DNA from: JAGOMX01 sp041738135
GTDB lineage: Bacteria; Pseudomonadota; Alphaproteobacteria; JAGOMX01
Reading direction: 5' to 3'
DNA length: 64,000 nt
NCBI GenBank assembly: GCA_041738135.1
Contig: JBGSQK010000074.1
Coordinates: 1-64,000 of the forward strand
Positions 53,628-62,178 of the stretch are shown here, piece by piece. Within the stretch, counting starts at the first letter, position 1. Each line of letters begins with the position of its first letter. The position numbers and the translations under genes are program-made. The notes beneath the pieces are model-generated. The model was not told the DNA's origin and made no database searches. It worked only from the letters and a program-made list of their open reading frames with translations.

Positions 53628-54827
53628 ATGACTAAATTCACGACAATTCTAACTTCTGCACTGCTGGCTTCAAGCGCACTTGCTATTTCTGCAAATGCAT
53701 CTTCAAAGAGCTGGGATAATGATTTTGATGATATTAAAGTGAAGGTACAAAAAAGAGCTTCAGGTTCAGCAACTAAGGCTGAAGTTTTTGTTACCAATGA
53801 TAGTCGTAAAATTGAGTTAGGTACTCTTCCATCAGGTCATCTTAAGGTAAAAGCGCCACTTAAAAAAGGTGAAGTATCAACTTTATCGGCTCCCAAGATT
53901 GATTTTAAGACCACTATGCCAAGGCATGCATCAAATCTAGGCACAACAGATCAACCTTCAAAATATGATGATGCAAAATATAAGATCGATACAAGCAAGC
54001 CAGGTCTTGTTCAGTATTCTTTAATTGCCATACATGCTGATCAGAATAAGGTTATTTCTGCTGACAAAGAATTAAAGGGCGTCAAGAGCGAGCTTATAAT
54101 TGACAGAACAGCTGATGATTTTGCCCGTAATTTAGATGTGGTTAACTCACAAAGACAAGACCAATTGCTTGATGCGCGGGAAGAAGCCATTGTTAAATCC
54201 AAACTGGATCTTGAGCATGTTCGTGATGCGATCAAGGCTCTGAATGATGCATATAATTCTGTTTATAACACTGACACTCTTATGAACAGAAAAACGAAGC
54301 AAGACTATTGGACAGCTCTCAATGTGGCAAAAGAAGCAAACCATAAGGCTCGCCCTGTGCATCCAGTACGCCCTATGAATACTGTCGCTACTGCTGACGA
54401 AGCATACAATGCCGCGGATATTGCTCAGGCTGCCATTCCAAGCATTGATCCCTCAACTGCTGTGGCACGTCAAAAGGTAACGAAGCAAGAGATGATTGAG
54501 GATATGAAGGATCACCCTATGGTCATTACTTCAAACTTGAGTGAGCACGATGCATCATTGTATCTGAGCCGTAAAGCTAGTCTCAACAAGCAACAAAGGG
54601 AAGTGGCTAAGCTTTCTGAAGAAGTTGCTGCGTTGCTGGCTGCCACTGAGGCATCTAAAATGTGGTTTTCATACTACAAGCCAATTTTAGATGGTAAAGC
54701 AACTTTCAACGTGCCGACGCCTGTGGCTGAGCCTGTGGCTGAAGGACCTGCTAATAAGGATGCTGTCGCTGATACAGCAGCAACTGAGGAAGTTGTTGGC
54801 CAGGAAGCTGCGGAAATCGCTAACTAA
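53628..54827 (+). CDS. Exported helical protein of unknown function
   Basis: The protein has 399 residues with a strong GGGAGG Shine-Dalgarno site and a signal peptide (ILTSALLASSALAISANA). The body is predicted helical and coiled-coil-rich (KSKLDLEHVRDAIKALNDAY, SLNKQQREVAKLSEEVAALL), and the C-terminus is Ala/Val/Glu-rich. The strong ribosome site suggests high expression. I do not recognise the family. It is monocistronic with a strong terminator. Confidence 0.7.
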   Translation: MTKFTTILTSALLASSALAISANASSKSWDNDFDDIKVKVQKRASGSATKAEVFVTNDSRKIELGTLPSGHLKVKAPLKKGEVSTLSAPKIDFKTTMPRHASNLGTTDQPSKYDDAKYKIDTSKPGLVQYSLIAIHADQNKVISADKELKGVKSELIIDRTADDFARNLDVVNSQRQDQLLDAREEAIVKSKLDLEHVRDAIKALNDAYNSVYNTDTLMNRKTKQDYWTALNVAKEANHKARPVHPVRPMNTVATADEAYNAADIAQAAIPSIDPSTAVARQKVTKQEMIEDMKDHPMVITSNLSEHDASLYLSRKASLNKQQREVAKLSEEVAALLAATEASKMWFSYYKPILDGKATFNVPTPVAEPVAEGPANKDAVADTAATEEVVGQEAAEIAN

Positions 54828-54841
54828 AGTTTCTCACCACA

Positions 54842-54872
54842 ACGCGCCCGGGTTTCCCCGGGCGCGTTTGTT
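54842..54872 (+). terminator. Terminator of the 53628 gene
   Basis: ACGCGCCCGGG and CCCGGGCGCGT form a perfect GC-rich 11-bp stem with a TTTC loop, followed by a T-rich tail. Confidence 0.88.
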
Positions 54873-54911
54873 GTTGGGAATTATAACAATCCATACGCGA
54901 GGGATATAAAT

Positions 54912-55337
54912 ATGACTACAAAACTATTAAAAATTATGGGACTGGTTTCTTGCATGAGCTTCTTGTTTTGTGCTGTTTCAATAGCACAAGATCCGCCGAA
55001 GGAGAAAGCTGTGAGTGTGCTTGACTGGGATAAAAAGGGTAGAACAGTATATAAGAAAGACTGTTTCTTAGCATGCGAGAAGATACGTGATGAAGATATG
55101 GTCAACAAGTGTAAAGAAAAACCTGGTGAAATTAACAGGGACCTTTCAGGCTTGGAAGAAGGCGGGTGTTGGGATCAAGTCGCAAATGCCAATGACAAAT
55201 GTATTACCAAGTGTATCATAGGCAAGTCAGGCGATGAGGCTGTAAAGGCTTATGAGGTTGAGGAATATAAGCCTGTGGAGACGAAAGCTAAAGCTGACGC
55301 TGACGCTTCTAAAAAAGACGCAGATGATCTTATGTAA
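54912..55337 (+). CDS. Exported cysteine-patterned small protein
   Basis: The protein has 141 residues with a signal peptide (MGLVSCMSFLFCAVSIAQD). The mature part has six Cys in a mirror pattern: C51-x3-C55-x11-C67, then C86-x10-C97-x3-C101, as in disulphide-bonded helical hairpins. The C-terminus is acidic and Lys/Asp/Ala-rich. I do not recognise the family. A terminator follows at 55361. Confidence 0.65.
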   Translation: MTTKLLKIMGLVSCMSFLFCAVSIAQDPPKEKAVSVLDWDKKGRTVYKKDCFLACEKIRDEDMVNKCKEKPGEINRDLSGLEEGGCWDQVANANDKCITKCIIGKSGDEAVKAYEVEEYKPVETKAKADADASKKDADDLM

Positions 55338-55360
55338 GAGTTAAGGCATTAGAATTAACC

Positions 55361-55391
55361 ACGCGTCCTAATTTATTTAGGGCGCGTTTTT
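55361..55391 (+). terminator. Terminator of the 54912 gene
   Basis: ACGCGTCCTAA and TTAGGGCGCGT pair with one mismatch; five T residues in a row lie at the end of the stem. Confidence 0.8.
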
Positions 55392-55411
55392 ATTCCTCTA
55401 GCTAACAGACC

Positions 55412-55541
55412 CATCATCCAGAGTGTGCCTCGGCGAAGCCGAGGAAGCGAAGGATTGTAAGCGTATGAGTGCCGCTTTGCGACACTTATTCGCTGGATCC
55501 CACGCTTACTCCGCTTGCGCGGAGCTGCGCTCTAGATGACA
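55412..55541. repeat. Palindromic element, family A subtype 3
   Basis: CATCATCCAGAG at the left and CTCTAGATGAC at the right are degenerate outer arms; CGCTGGATCCCACGCTTACT is the right inner arm, and TGAGTGCCGCTTTGCGACAC is the middle. It sits between the cysteine-rich gene and the lipase gene. Confidence 0.8.
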
Positions 55542-55547
55542 GGCTTA

Positions 55548-57278
55548 TCAGTCACCCGCCTCTTTACCACTCCGCTTCAACTCATGCTTATGCCCTCGCT
55601 TAGCCATAGCATCCAGGTCTCGGCCTACCACTTCGGGATCAAAGGCTGCACCTGTTCCGGGTCTGTAATGACCATAGTGCAGGTGGGCGTATCTGGTCAG
55701 AATCAGATCCGATAGGCCCTCCAGTTTTTTAGCCGCTTCTTTGTCGCCCATGATAGCATTACGGATATGGTTGAGAGTTCTAGCGGTTTTCACCCTGTTT
55801 CTTATCCATTTGATAGGAGACCAAAAGAAGCTGGTTTTTTCTTGTTTAGGCGCAATAAATTTGGGAACGGATTCTTCATCGTTGACAACCCAGCTGGCCA
55901 GGTATCTGACCATGTCCTCGGTTTCTTCGAACTTGTTGATGTCAAAGCCTTCTCGTTCATAGAGGTTTCGTGCGCGTTTCCAGGTTTTATGACCGTCATC
56001 CAGAAGCAAGTATCCCGTATCGTCATATTGGGTAATACGTTTGGCCAGTATCTCACCGATAACCGGAATGCGTGCCATCAGCTCTCCCATTTTCTCATCG
56101 CCTGACGACACAGGCGTAGGATCGCCTTCCACATTTTGCCGGATGATAAATTCTCGACCCACCTTTTCGTGAACCCATTTTTTATAGTCCTTATCCCCCG
56201 CGCGCGCGGCAGATAAAAAGTAGCCGTAAAAATTAAAGGTCTTTTTATTATCAAACTTTGGTCCAAAAATTTCTTTGCCGTGATTTCCACAAATGTCAGC
56301 CAGCGCCAAGTTACCCGTGGCGCCCGCTTGGCTATGTCCTGTGAATATGATCTTAAGCTTGGCCCGTTGAGCAGCTGGTAAACTATTCACATTGGCTTTT
56401 ATAATTTCCAATACCTCACGTTTGGTGCTGAGGTATTTTTTTAAAAATCCTTTGTGAACCTCACCCACCATATGGGACTTCGTTTTATCCACGTTCGTCA
56501 TTAATTCCAATTTCATAGAAAAGGCATTAAGAATATCTCTAGTCAGTTCGTCCTCCAGCTCCTTGGACTTGCAGAAACTGACGACTTTCGACTGGATTTC
56601 CTTGGCTTTCTTAAGTCCATACTCATCCTTTTGCGCCGCCCGTATGATTTTCTTGATCCTTTTATACTGCTTGGGCTGTTCAGACGTTCTGATGAGTTCC
56701 AACACCTCATCGAACAGGTCCTTACAAAACTCTCGTTGAACCTTGTGCGCCCCCATCTTCGTCGCATCAAAGTTAGTATCCCAACCGTCCTTATTGCCGG
56801 CGGTTCCACGATAAACGATGACCATCAAGTTATTGATAGGATGGAAAAACACCATGCCCGACAAATCAGGATAGGTATTTCGCCTGCCTTCCAGTCCACT
56901 AAAACCTCTGACCTCCCAGCCAAGAGTTTTCAGCTGCTCCATTTCGACCACAGTCAGCTTAATCTGAGCATCCGCATCCTTGATCAGCTTGTAACTCAGG
57001 TCATTCATGCGAAGCAGTGTATCTTGCTCACTTTTCAAAAAGGGGCTGACGCGAAAAGTTTGTTCGTCATCTAGTAATACGAAGGGTTCGGTCATTGTTA
57101 TATGATCATTGGCATTATGATTCTTGCCCAGCTGATACTCATCAGCCTTCAAAGGCGCCAAGGGGTCGTGTGCCTTGAATTTTTCCGCCAACGTTTTGTA
57201 TTCCGTTTGCGCGGCAGTATGGCCTCCTGCAAGCAGCAGACCAAGTAAAATGATGTTAGTGGCCTTCTTATGAGTCAT
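55548..57278 (-). CDS. Exported class 3 lipase-like protein
   Basis: The protein has 576 residues with a signal peptide (NIILLGLLLAGGHTAAQT). The class 3 lipase order is visible: VIVYRGTAGNKDGWDTNF, VHKGFLKKY, and FTGHSQAGATG with the nucleophile at Ser316. The usual GxSxG reads GHSQA, with Ala for the second Gly. An Asp (EGDPTP) follows, and a distal His lies in the C-terminal third. It may attack host triglycerides or phospholipids; target unknown. No operon partner. Confidence 0.78.
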   Translation of the reverse strand: MTHKKATNIILLGLLLAGGHTAAQTEYKTLAEKFKAHDPLAPLKADEYQLGKNHNANDHITMTEPFVLLDDEQTFRVSPFLKSEQDTLLRMNDLSYKLIKDADAQIKLTVVEMEQLKTLGWEVRGFSGLEGRRNTYPDLSGMVFFHPINNLMVIVYRGTAGNKDGWDTNFDATKMGAHKVQREFCKDLFDEVLELIRTSEQPKQYKRIKKIIRAAQKDEYGLKKAKEIQSKVVSFCKSKELEDELTRDILNAFSMKLELMTNVDKTKSHMVGEVHKGFLKKYLSTKREVLEIIKANVNSLPAAQRAKLKIIFTGHSQAGATGNLALADICGNHGKEIFGPKFDNKKTFNFYGYFLSAARAGDKDYKKWVHEKVGREFIIRQNVEGDPTPVSSGDEKMGELMARIPVIGEILAKRITQYDDTGYLLLDDGHKTWKRARNLYEREGFDINKFEETEDMVRYLASWVVNDEESVPKFIAPKQEKTSFFWSPIKWIRNRVKTARTLNHIRNAIMGDKEAAKKLEGLSDLILTRYAHLHYGHYRPGTGAAFDPEVVGRDLDAMAKRGHKHELKRSGKEAGD

Positions 57279-57375
57279 GTGTGAACTGTGAACCTTGTAA
57301 TCCTGAATGTTTCATAAAATAGCAGATTCATCATGTTTGTATAGAAAAAATGTCAGGACCACGATTCACTAAATA

Positions 57376-57544
57376 CCCGTCATCCAGAGCGCACCGCGGC
57401 AAAGCCGAGGAAGCGTGGGATCCAGCATAAGTTTGCGAGCGCATGCGAGCTCCATATTAAAATAGGATTGGGTTCGCATGCGCTCACACTCTTGCGCTGG
57501 ATCCCACGCAGCAACGCTTCGCTTATGCTGCTCTGGATGACGGG
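57376..57544. repeat. Palindromic element, family A subtype 3
   Basis: CCCGTCATCCAGAGCGCACC / GCTGCTCTGGATGACGGG are the outer arms, GTGGGATCCAGCATAAG / GCGCTGGATCCCACG the inner ones, and GAGCGCATGCGAGCTC and its relative form the core. It occupies the gene-free stretch 57279-57659; nothing else is seen there. Confidence 0.85.
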
Positions 57545-57659
57545 CATCTAGTGAAAGTTTTATAATCTGAGAGAAACTTTTTCGCATCAATCGTTAACAA
57601 TTTTTTAGACTTTTTGCGCCAATATAGTCAATAGATCACTTTAAAAAGGAACAACTCAC

Positions 57660-57995
57660 ATGTTAAAGCATTTTCTCATCATACTAGCCCTTATCAGCTG
57701 TTCCACTTTATCAGGCTGCTTAGAAGCAGGGTCCGTACCTGAAAATGGTATAGTTGAGCGTTATACCTGCACTGTCCCATGCATATCAGATTATAAGTCA
57801 TGCATCGGTAAAAATGGACCTGCCGCTTGCACTGTTCCATACAGAGCCTGTTTTGAAGATTGCAATACGGAGTACAAAAATCCAAACTGGATAGCACAAT
57901 GCTATCAATATTACGTCACATGTTTAGCCGGTGGTAATTCTCTGTTCTGTGCCCAAGAATATAACGTTTGTGTGGACAGGACGTTTTCTGATTAA
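57660..57995 (+). CDS. Cysteine-rich lipoprotein
   Basis: The protein has 111 residues. The lipobox LSGC puts the lipid anchor at Cys20. The mature part has ten further Cys with regular spacings: CX3C at 37/41 and 64/68, and CX6C at 41/48, 57/64, 81/88 and 97/104. Such pairs suggest disulphide-bonded helical hairpins. AAAGGA precedes the start. I do not recognise the family, and it shares only the CX3C theme with the protein at 54912. Confidence 0.7.
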   Translation: MLKHFLIILALISCSTLSGCLEAGSVPENGIVERYTCTVPCISDYKSCIGKNGPAACTVPYRACFEDCNTEYKNPNWIAQCYQYYVTCLAGGNSLFCAQEYNVCVDRTFSD

Positions 57996-58075
57996 GAATT
58001 ACGAGCCCATAAGCGTGTAATAACACATTTTCTTTTGTCTGCTTATGAAACCGAGTCGTTGCTTACCTTTTGGAC

Positions 58076-58507
58076 TCAATTGTCCATTTCCTTCACAAAC
58101 ATGGCCAACCGTGTGATGGAAACCAGCTTGCCGTCTTCATCCTCTATACGGATTTCCCACACTTGAGTGGAGCGACCCAAGTGTATTGGTTTGGCAGTGC
58201 CTAGCACGTAGCCAGAGCTCACGCTTCGTATGTGGGTTGTGTGGATATCCAAGCCTACAGCTCTGTATTTTTCAGGGTCAACGCAATAATTTGCTGCGCA
58301 ACTGCCTATAGATTCAGCTAAGACACAGGATGCTCCCCCATGCAATATGCCCATAGGTTGGTGCGTTCGTTCATCCACCGGCATGCGAGCTGTTAAGAAG
58401 TCATCACCCACAGACACGTATTCAATACCTAACACATCGTGGATGGTGTGTGTGGCATACCGAGACTTGACTCGGTCAAGATTCAAGGGTTTAAACCAGA
58501 TGCTCAT
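58076..58507 (-). CDS. Hotdog-fold thioesterase, copy 3 of a tandem triplet
   Basis: The protein has 143 residues of the PaaI/EntH/YdiI type, hydrolysing acyl- or aryl-CoA thioesters. GILHGGASCVLAES contains the HGG turn and the catalytic Glu; LDIHTTHIRSVSSGYV and STQVWEIRIEDEDGKLVSIT are conserved. It directly follows the next paralogue (no spacer) and is the last gene of the amn cluster. Confidence 0.88.
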   Translation of the reverse strand: MSIWFKPLNLDRVKSRYATHTIHDVLGIEYVSVGDDFLTARMPVDERTHQPMGILHGGASCVLAESIGSCAANYCVDPEKYRAVGLDIHTTHIRSVSSGYVLGTAKPIHLGRSTQVWEIRIEDEDGKLVSITRLAMFVKEMDN

Positions 58508-58951
58508 TTATGCGATCTCCCTTACAAACAAGGTTAGGCGGGTAATAGAGACCAGCTTACCTTCTTCATTTTCAATACGAATTTCCCAAATCTGAGTAGA
58601 GCGACCCAGGTGAACTGGCCTTGCGGTTCCTGTAACGAAGCCTGAGCTAACGCTGCGGATGTGGGTTGTATGAATATCAAGGCCCACTGGTAGATATTTG
58701 GACAAGTCGACAGCGAGCATTCCGGCCACGCTACCTAAAGATTCTGCCAAGACACAGGATGCGCCGCCATGCAAAATCCCCATTGGCTGATGTGTTCTCT
58801 CGTCCACCGGTATAGTGCCTCGCAAGAAGTCATCACCAAGTTCTGTGAATTTGATGCCCAAAGAGTTTTCGATCGATTTTCGTTGTAAATAATCTGCTTT
58901 AAATTTTTCAAGAATTATGTGATTAGCAGATTTATCAAACCATATGGCCAT
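58508..58951 (-). CDS. Hotdog-fold thioesterase, copy 2 of a tandem triplet
   Basis: The protein has 147 residues, very like its two neighbours in the GILHGGASCVLAES, VGLDIHTTHIRSVSSG and HLGRSTQIWEIRIENEEGKL blocks, with divergent N-termini. Differences are concentrated at the N-terminal 45 residues, which may set the substrate. It lies 45 bp after copy 1 and abuts copy 3. Confidence 0.88.
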   Translation of the reverse strand: MAIWFDKSANHIILEKFKADYLQRKSIENSLGIKFTELGDDFLRGTIPVDERTHQPMGILHGGASCVLAESLGSVAGMLAVDLSKYLPVGLDIHTTHIRSVSSGFVTGTARPVHLGRSTQIWEIRIENEEGKLVSITRLTLFVREIA

Positions 58952-58996
58952 AATGTCGTCCTTACCAAATTATGTTAAAATAAGAAGCTAAGAATC

Positions 58997-59431
58997 CTAT
59001 GGTGCGTTTTCTTTAACAAACATGTTCAGTCGCGTAATGGAAACAAGTTTGCCTTCTTCATTTTCAATACGGATTTCCCACACTTGAGTGGAGCGGCCCA
59101 GGTGGACAGGCTTTGCGGTTCCTGTAACTATGCCTGAACTAACACTACGGATATGAGTGGTATGGATGTCTAAGCCGACCACGTGGTATTTTGAACTATC
59201 GACACATAAGTAGCCGGCCATGCTACCCAATGATTCAGCTAAGACGCAAGACGCACCCCCATGCAGAATGCCCATTGGTTGATGAGTTCGTTCATCAACT
59301 GGCATTGTGCCTCTTAAGAAGTCGTCACCTAGCTCAGTAAAGTGTATATCTAAAAAATCGTGAATAATTTTATTAGGATGCTTCGTACGTAAAAATTTTT
59401 CATCAAGATTTTTATCAAACCAAATAGCCAT
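58997..59431 (-). CDS. Hotdog-fold thioesterase, copy 1 of a tandem triplet
   Basis: The protein has 144 residues from the ATG at 59431 (GGAG upstream); the open frame extends into amn. The catalytic region GILHGGASCVLAESLGSM is as in its paralogues. The first copy lies 13 bp after amn and so may be co-transcribed with it. Confidence 0.88.
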   Translation of the reverse strand: MAIWFDKNLDEKFLRTKHPNKIIHDFLDIHFTELGDDFLRGTMPVDERTHQPMGILHGGASCVLAESLGSMAGYLCVDSSKYHVVGLDIHTTHIRSVSSGIVTGTAKPVHLGRSTQVWEIRIENEEGKLVSITRLNMFVKENAP

Positions 59432-59444
59432 AATAGAGCTCCTC

Positions 59445-60929
59445 TTACCTAAACGGTGGCTCTTCAAAGCCCCTTAGCTTTCTCGAGTGTAAACTCATTA
59501 TACCATTTTCTCGTATCAAACGTATAGCTTCAATCCCCACTTGCAAATGCTGTTTGACCCGTTGCTGATAGAACGAGCTGGCCGAGGTTTTCAGTTTGAG
59601 CTCACCATGGATGGGTTTGTCGGAAACGCAGAGGAGGGTGCCGTATGGCACGCGGAAACGGAAGCCATTGGCAGCAATAGTTGCCGATTCCATGTCAACA
59701 GCAATGGCACGAGTTTGCTTAAAGACGCCGAATAGGGTGTCCGAAAGCAATTCCCAGTTACGGTTGTCAGTAGTAAGGACTGTTCCCGTACGCATGCGAG
59801 TTTTCAGCTCGCGTCCGCTTTGACCGGTTATGTTGGTCACTGCATCTTGTAAGGCAACTTGTACTTCAGCCAGCGCGGGGATAGGAACCGACAAAGGTAA
59901 ATCCTGATCCAGCACATGGTCCTCACGCACATAAGCGTGGGCCAGTACATAATCTCCCAACAGCTGCGAGCGACGCAAGCCAGCGCAATGACCCACCATT
60001 AACCAGCAATGGGGGCGTAAAACCGCCAGATGGTCCGTGATATTCTTCGCATTGCTCGGGCCAACTCCGATGTTGATGAAAGTTATGCCTTCACCATCGG
60101 GACGCTTTAAATGATAGGCGGGCATCTGTGGCAAGTGCTCAGGAGGCGTCCCCTCATGCACTTTCTTTTCAAATCGGTGGTTATAGATCACTGTGTTGCC
60201 AGGTCCCACGAATTCGCTATATTCTATACCGTTTTCAATTTCGTGATAGGCGTACTGGATGAATTCATTGATGTATCGTTGATAGTTAGTAAGCAAAATA
60301 AAATTCTGAAAATGCTGTGGTGATGTACCTGTATAATGGTGAAGCCGATGCAATGAATAATCAACGCGCTCAGCGGTAAACAGAGCCAGCGGTAGCATAT
60401 TATCCACATAAGGCCAGGCTGTGTTGTTGGCTATTTTATCGTCTACCCTAGTCAGGTTCGGCAAAGCAAAACCAGCGTCCATTTGCCACAACTTTTCATG
60501 AAGCTCGCCACTCATCAAAATTTCTTCCGCAAAGGGCAGGGGGATAAACTGATCGCTTTCGCCTACGTAAACGGGAACTTTGTGGTGTTGAATGAGCAGA
60601 TCAATCTGTTCCTTATAATATCGCTCAAACATATCAGGTCTGGTAATTGAGGTACCATAAATACCGGGATCTATTGCCACGCCATAAGAATGTCTGGCGT
60701 CAATATTCATATTAGATGGAGGTATGTGAAATCCGATGAATGGGTAGTATGACCCTGTAAAACCAAGGTTTTTAAGGTCTGTATCTTGCGTTTCTTGCAG
60801 TCTATGAAAGAAGTCACCTATATGGGCCAAGCTGTCGCTATAAATTCGCTTGAGGTGCTCCAGTGCTTCGTCACCGCTATGACATTCAACAATATTTTTT
60901 GCGTTTTTGAATAGTTTATTTGTTGGCAT
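59445..60929 (-). CDS. amn: AMP nucleosidase
   Basis: The protein has 494 residues. Amn splits AMP into adenine and ribose 5-phosphate, adjusting the adenylate pool. The N-terminal regulatory domain and the C-terminal purine-phosphorylase-like domain are both present: FINIGVGPSNAKNITDHLAV, WLMVGHCAGLRRSQLLGDYV, and the VDMESATIAANGFRF purine-binding block with the catalytic LLCVSDKPIHGELK end. It lies between ftsY and the thioesterase triplet. Confidence 0.94.
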   Translation of the reverse strand: MPTNKLFKNAKNIVECHSGDEALEHLKRIYSDSLAHIGDFFHRLQETQDTDLKNLGFTGSYYPFIGFHIPPSNMNIDARHSYGVAIDPGIYGTSITRPDMFERYYKEQIDLLIQHHKVPVYVGESDQFIPLPFAEEILMSGELHEKLWQMDAGFALPNLTRVDDKIANNTAWPYVDNMLPLALFTAERVDYSLHRLHHYTGTSPQHFQNFILLTNYQRYINEFIQYAYHEIENGIEYSEFVGPGNTVIYNHRFEKKVHEGTPPEHLPQMPAYHLKRPDGEGITFINIGVGPSNAKNITDHLAVLRPHCWLMVGHCAGLRRSQLLGDYVLAHAYVREDHVLDQDLPLSVPIPALAEVQVALQDAVTNITGQSGRELKTRMRTGTVLTTDNRNWELLSDTLFGVFKQTRAIAVDMESATIAANGFRFRVPYGTLLCVSDKPIHGELKLKTSASSFYQQRVKQHLQVGIEAIRLIRENGIMSLHSRKLRGFEEPPFR

Positions 60930-60943
60930 AAATGACTTCCTGT

Positions 60944-61870
60944 TTATAGTCCCACTAGTTTACGCGCAAATTCCTCTGGATTAAAGGGGCTTAAATCTTC
61001 TGCTGACTCGCCCACACCAATGGCATAGATGGGCAGTTTGAATTTATCGGCCAAACTAACCAAAACACCACCTTTGGCCGAGCCATCAAGCTTGGTCATG
61101 ATCAGACCATCAATCTGTGCGGCCTCTTGGAACAACTGCACCTGCGAGTGAGCATTCTGCCCCGTAGTTGCATCCAGCACCAACAAACAATGATGCGGGG
61201 CATCCGGTACTAATTTTTGAATAACCCGACGGATTTTACCCAGCTCATCCATCAGATTGCTTTTGTTCTGCAATCTACCAGCCGTATCGATAATCAAAAT
61301 GTTATCGCCAGCTTTAATGGACTTTTCCAAGGCATTAAACACCAAACCCGCCGCATCCGCTTGAGCTGCCGCAGATTCAACCGGCACATTGGCTCTTGAC
61401 CCCCAGCTCACCAGCTGTTCCACCGCCGCCGCCCTAAAGGTATCGGCTGCCACCAGTCTGACTTTTAAGCCACGATCCTGCCATTGTTTTGCAAACTTAC
61501 CCACTGTGGTGGTTTTGCCGCTGCCATTTACACCCACCACAAGGATTACATGTGGCTTATGCAATTCATTTACCACCAGCTCTTTGGCAACGGGTTTCAA
61601 GATAGGAACCAGTACGTCCACCAGTGCCTGTTTTATTTCTTGCTCAGTAACTTCTTGATTGAATCGAGAATTAGCGATTTCTTGAATGAATTTGCTGGAC
61701 ACATGGATGCCAATATCCGTCTGTATGAGCAGTTCTTCCAGCTCCTCCAAAACCTCAGCATCCAACTTACGTTTAAGTATGATAGACGTAATGCCTTCCG
61801 TAATGGCTGTGGAAGATTTCTTTAGGCCTTCCGTAAGTCTTTTCAGCCAGCTCTTCTTTTCTTCTGCCAT
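60944..61870 (-). CDS. ftsY: Signal recognition particle receptor FtsY
   Basis: The protein has 308 residues, a minimal form without the long acidic A domain. FtsY is the SRP docking GTPase at the membrane. The NG domain has GVNGSGKTTTVGKFA (P-loop), DTFRAAAVEQL, DTAGRLQNKSNLM, TKLDGSAKGG and GVGESAEDLSPF. It is the start of a run with amn, which begins 14 bp after its stop. Confidence 0.96.
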   Translation of the reverse strand: MAEEKKSWLKRLTEGLKKSSTAITEGITSIILKRKLDAEVLEELEELLIQTDIGIHVSSKFIQEIANSRFNQEVTEQEIKQALVDVLVPILKPVAKELVVNELHKPHVILVVGVNGSGKTTTVGKFAKQWQDRGLKVRLVAADTFRAAAVEQLVSWGSRANVPVESAAAQADAAGLVFNALEKSIKAGDNILIIDTAGRLQNKSNLMDELGKIRRVIQKLVPDAPHHCLLVLDATTGQNAHSQVQLFQEAAQIDGLIMTKLDGSAKGGVLVSLADKFKLPIYAIGVGESAEDLSPFNPEEFARKLVGL

Positions 61871-61944
61871 AGGTATGCCCTCTCAGGGGTGATTCTTTGT
61901 TCTGTTGGACGTATACTTTCAGGCAATAAAATTATGGCCGACAC

Positions 61945-62075
61945 CCCCGTTATGGAGAGGAGCCTAGCGACGAGCCATCCTGTATATAATGTGCCGCTTA
62001 CGGCTCCGAAACTATACAGAGCCGCAAGCGGCGCAATATGCGCTGGATGGCACGCCCTGAAGGGCTCTCCATGAC
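61945..62075. repeat. Palindromic element, family A subtype 4
   Basis: CCCCGTTATGGAGAGGAGCC / AAGGGCTCTCCATGAC are the outer arms, with GCGCTGGATGGCACGCC inside, like the copy at 30634. It fills most of the 308-bp gap upstream of ftsY. Confidence 0.8.
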
Positions 62076-62178
62076 AGTTGCGGAAACTATTATCTTATTG
62101 CTTGAGACATACTACCTGAGACCCATGTGGCGGGCAAGTGATTAAAGGACCTACAGGAAAGGGGGCTTTCGTCCACAC

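Noticed and set aside
57369..57590. 73-codon open frame upstream of the lipase gene
   Set aside because: It is almost entirely palindromic element sequence.
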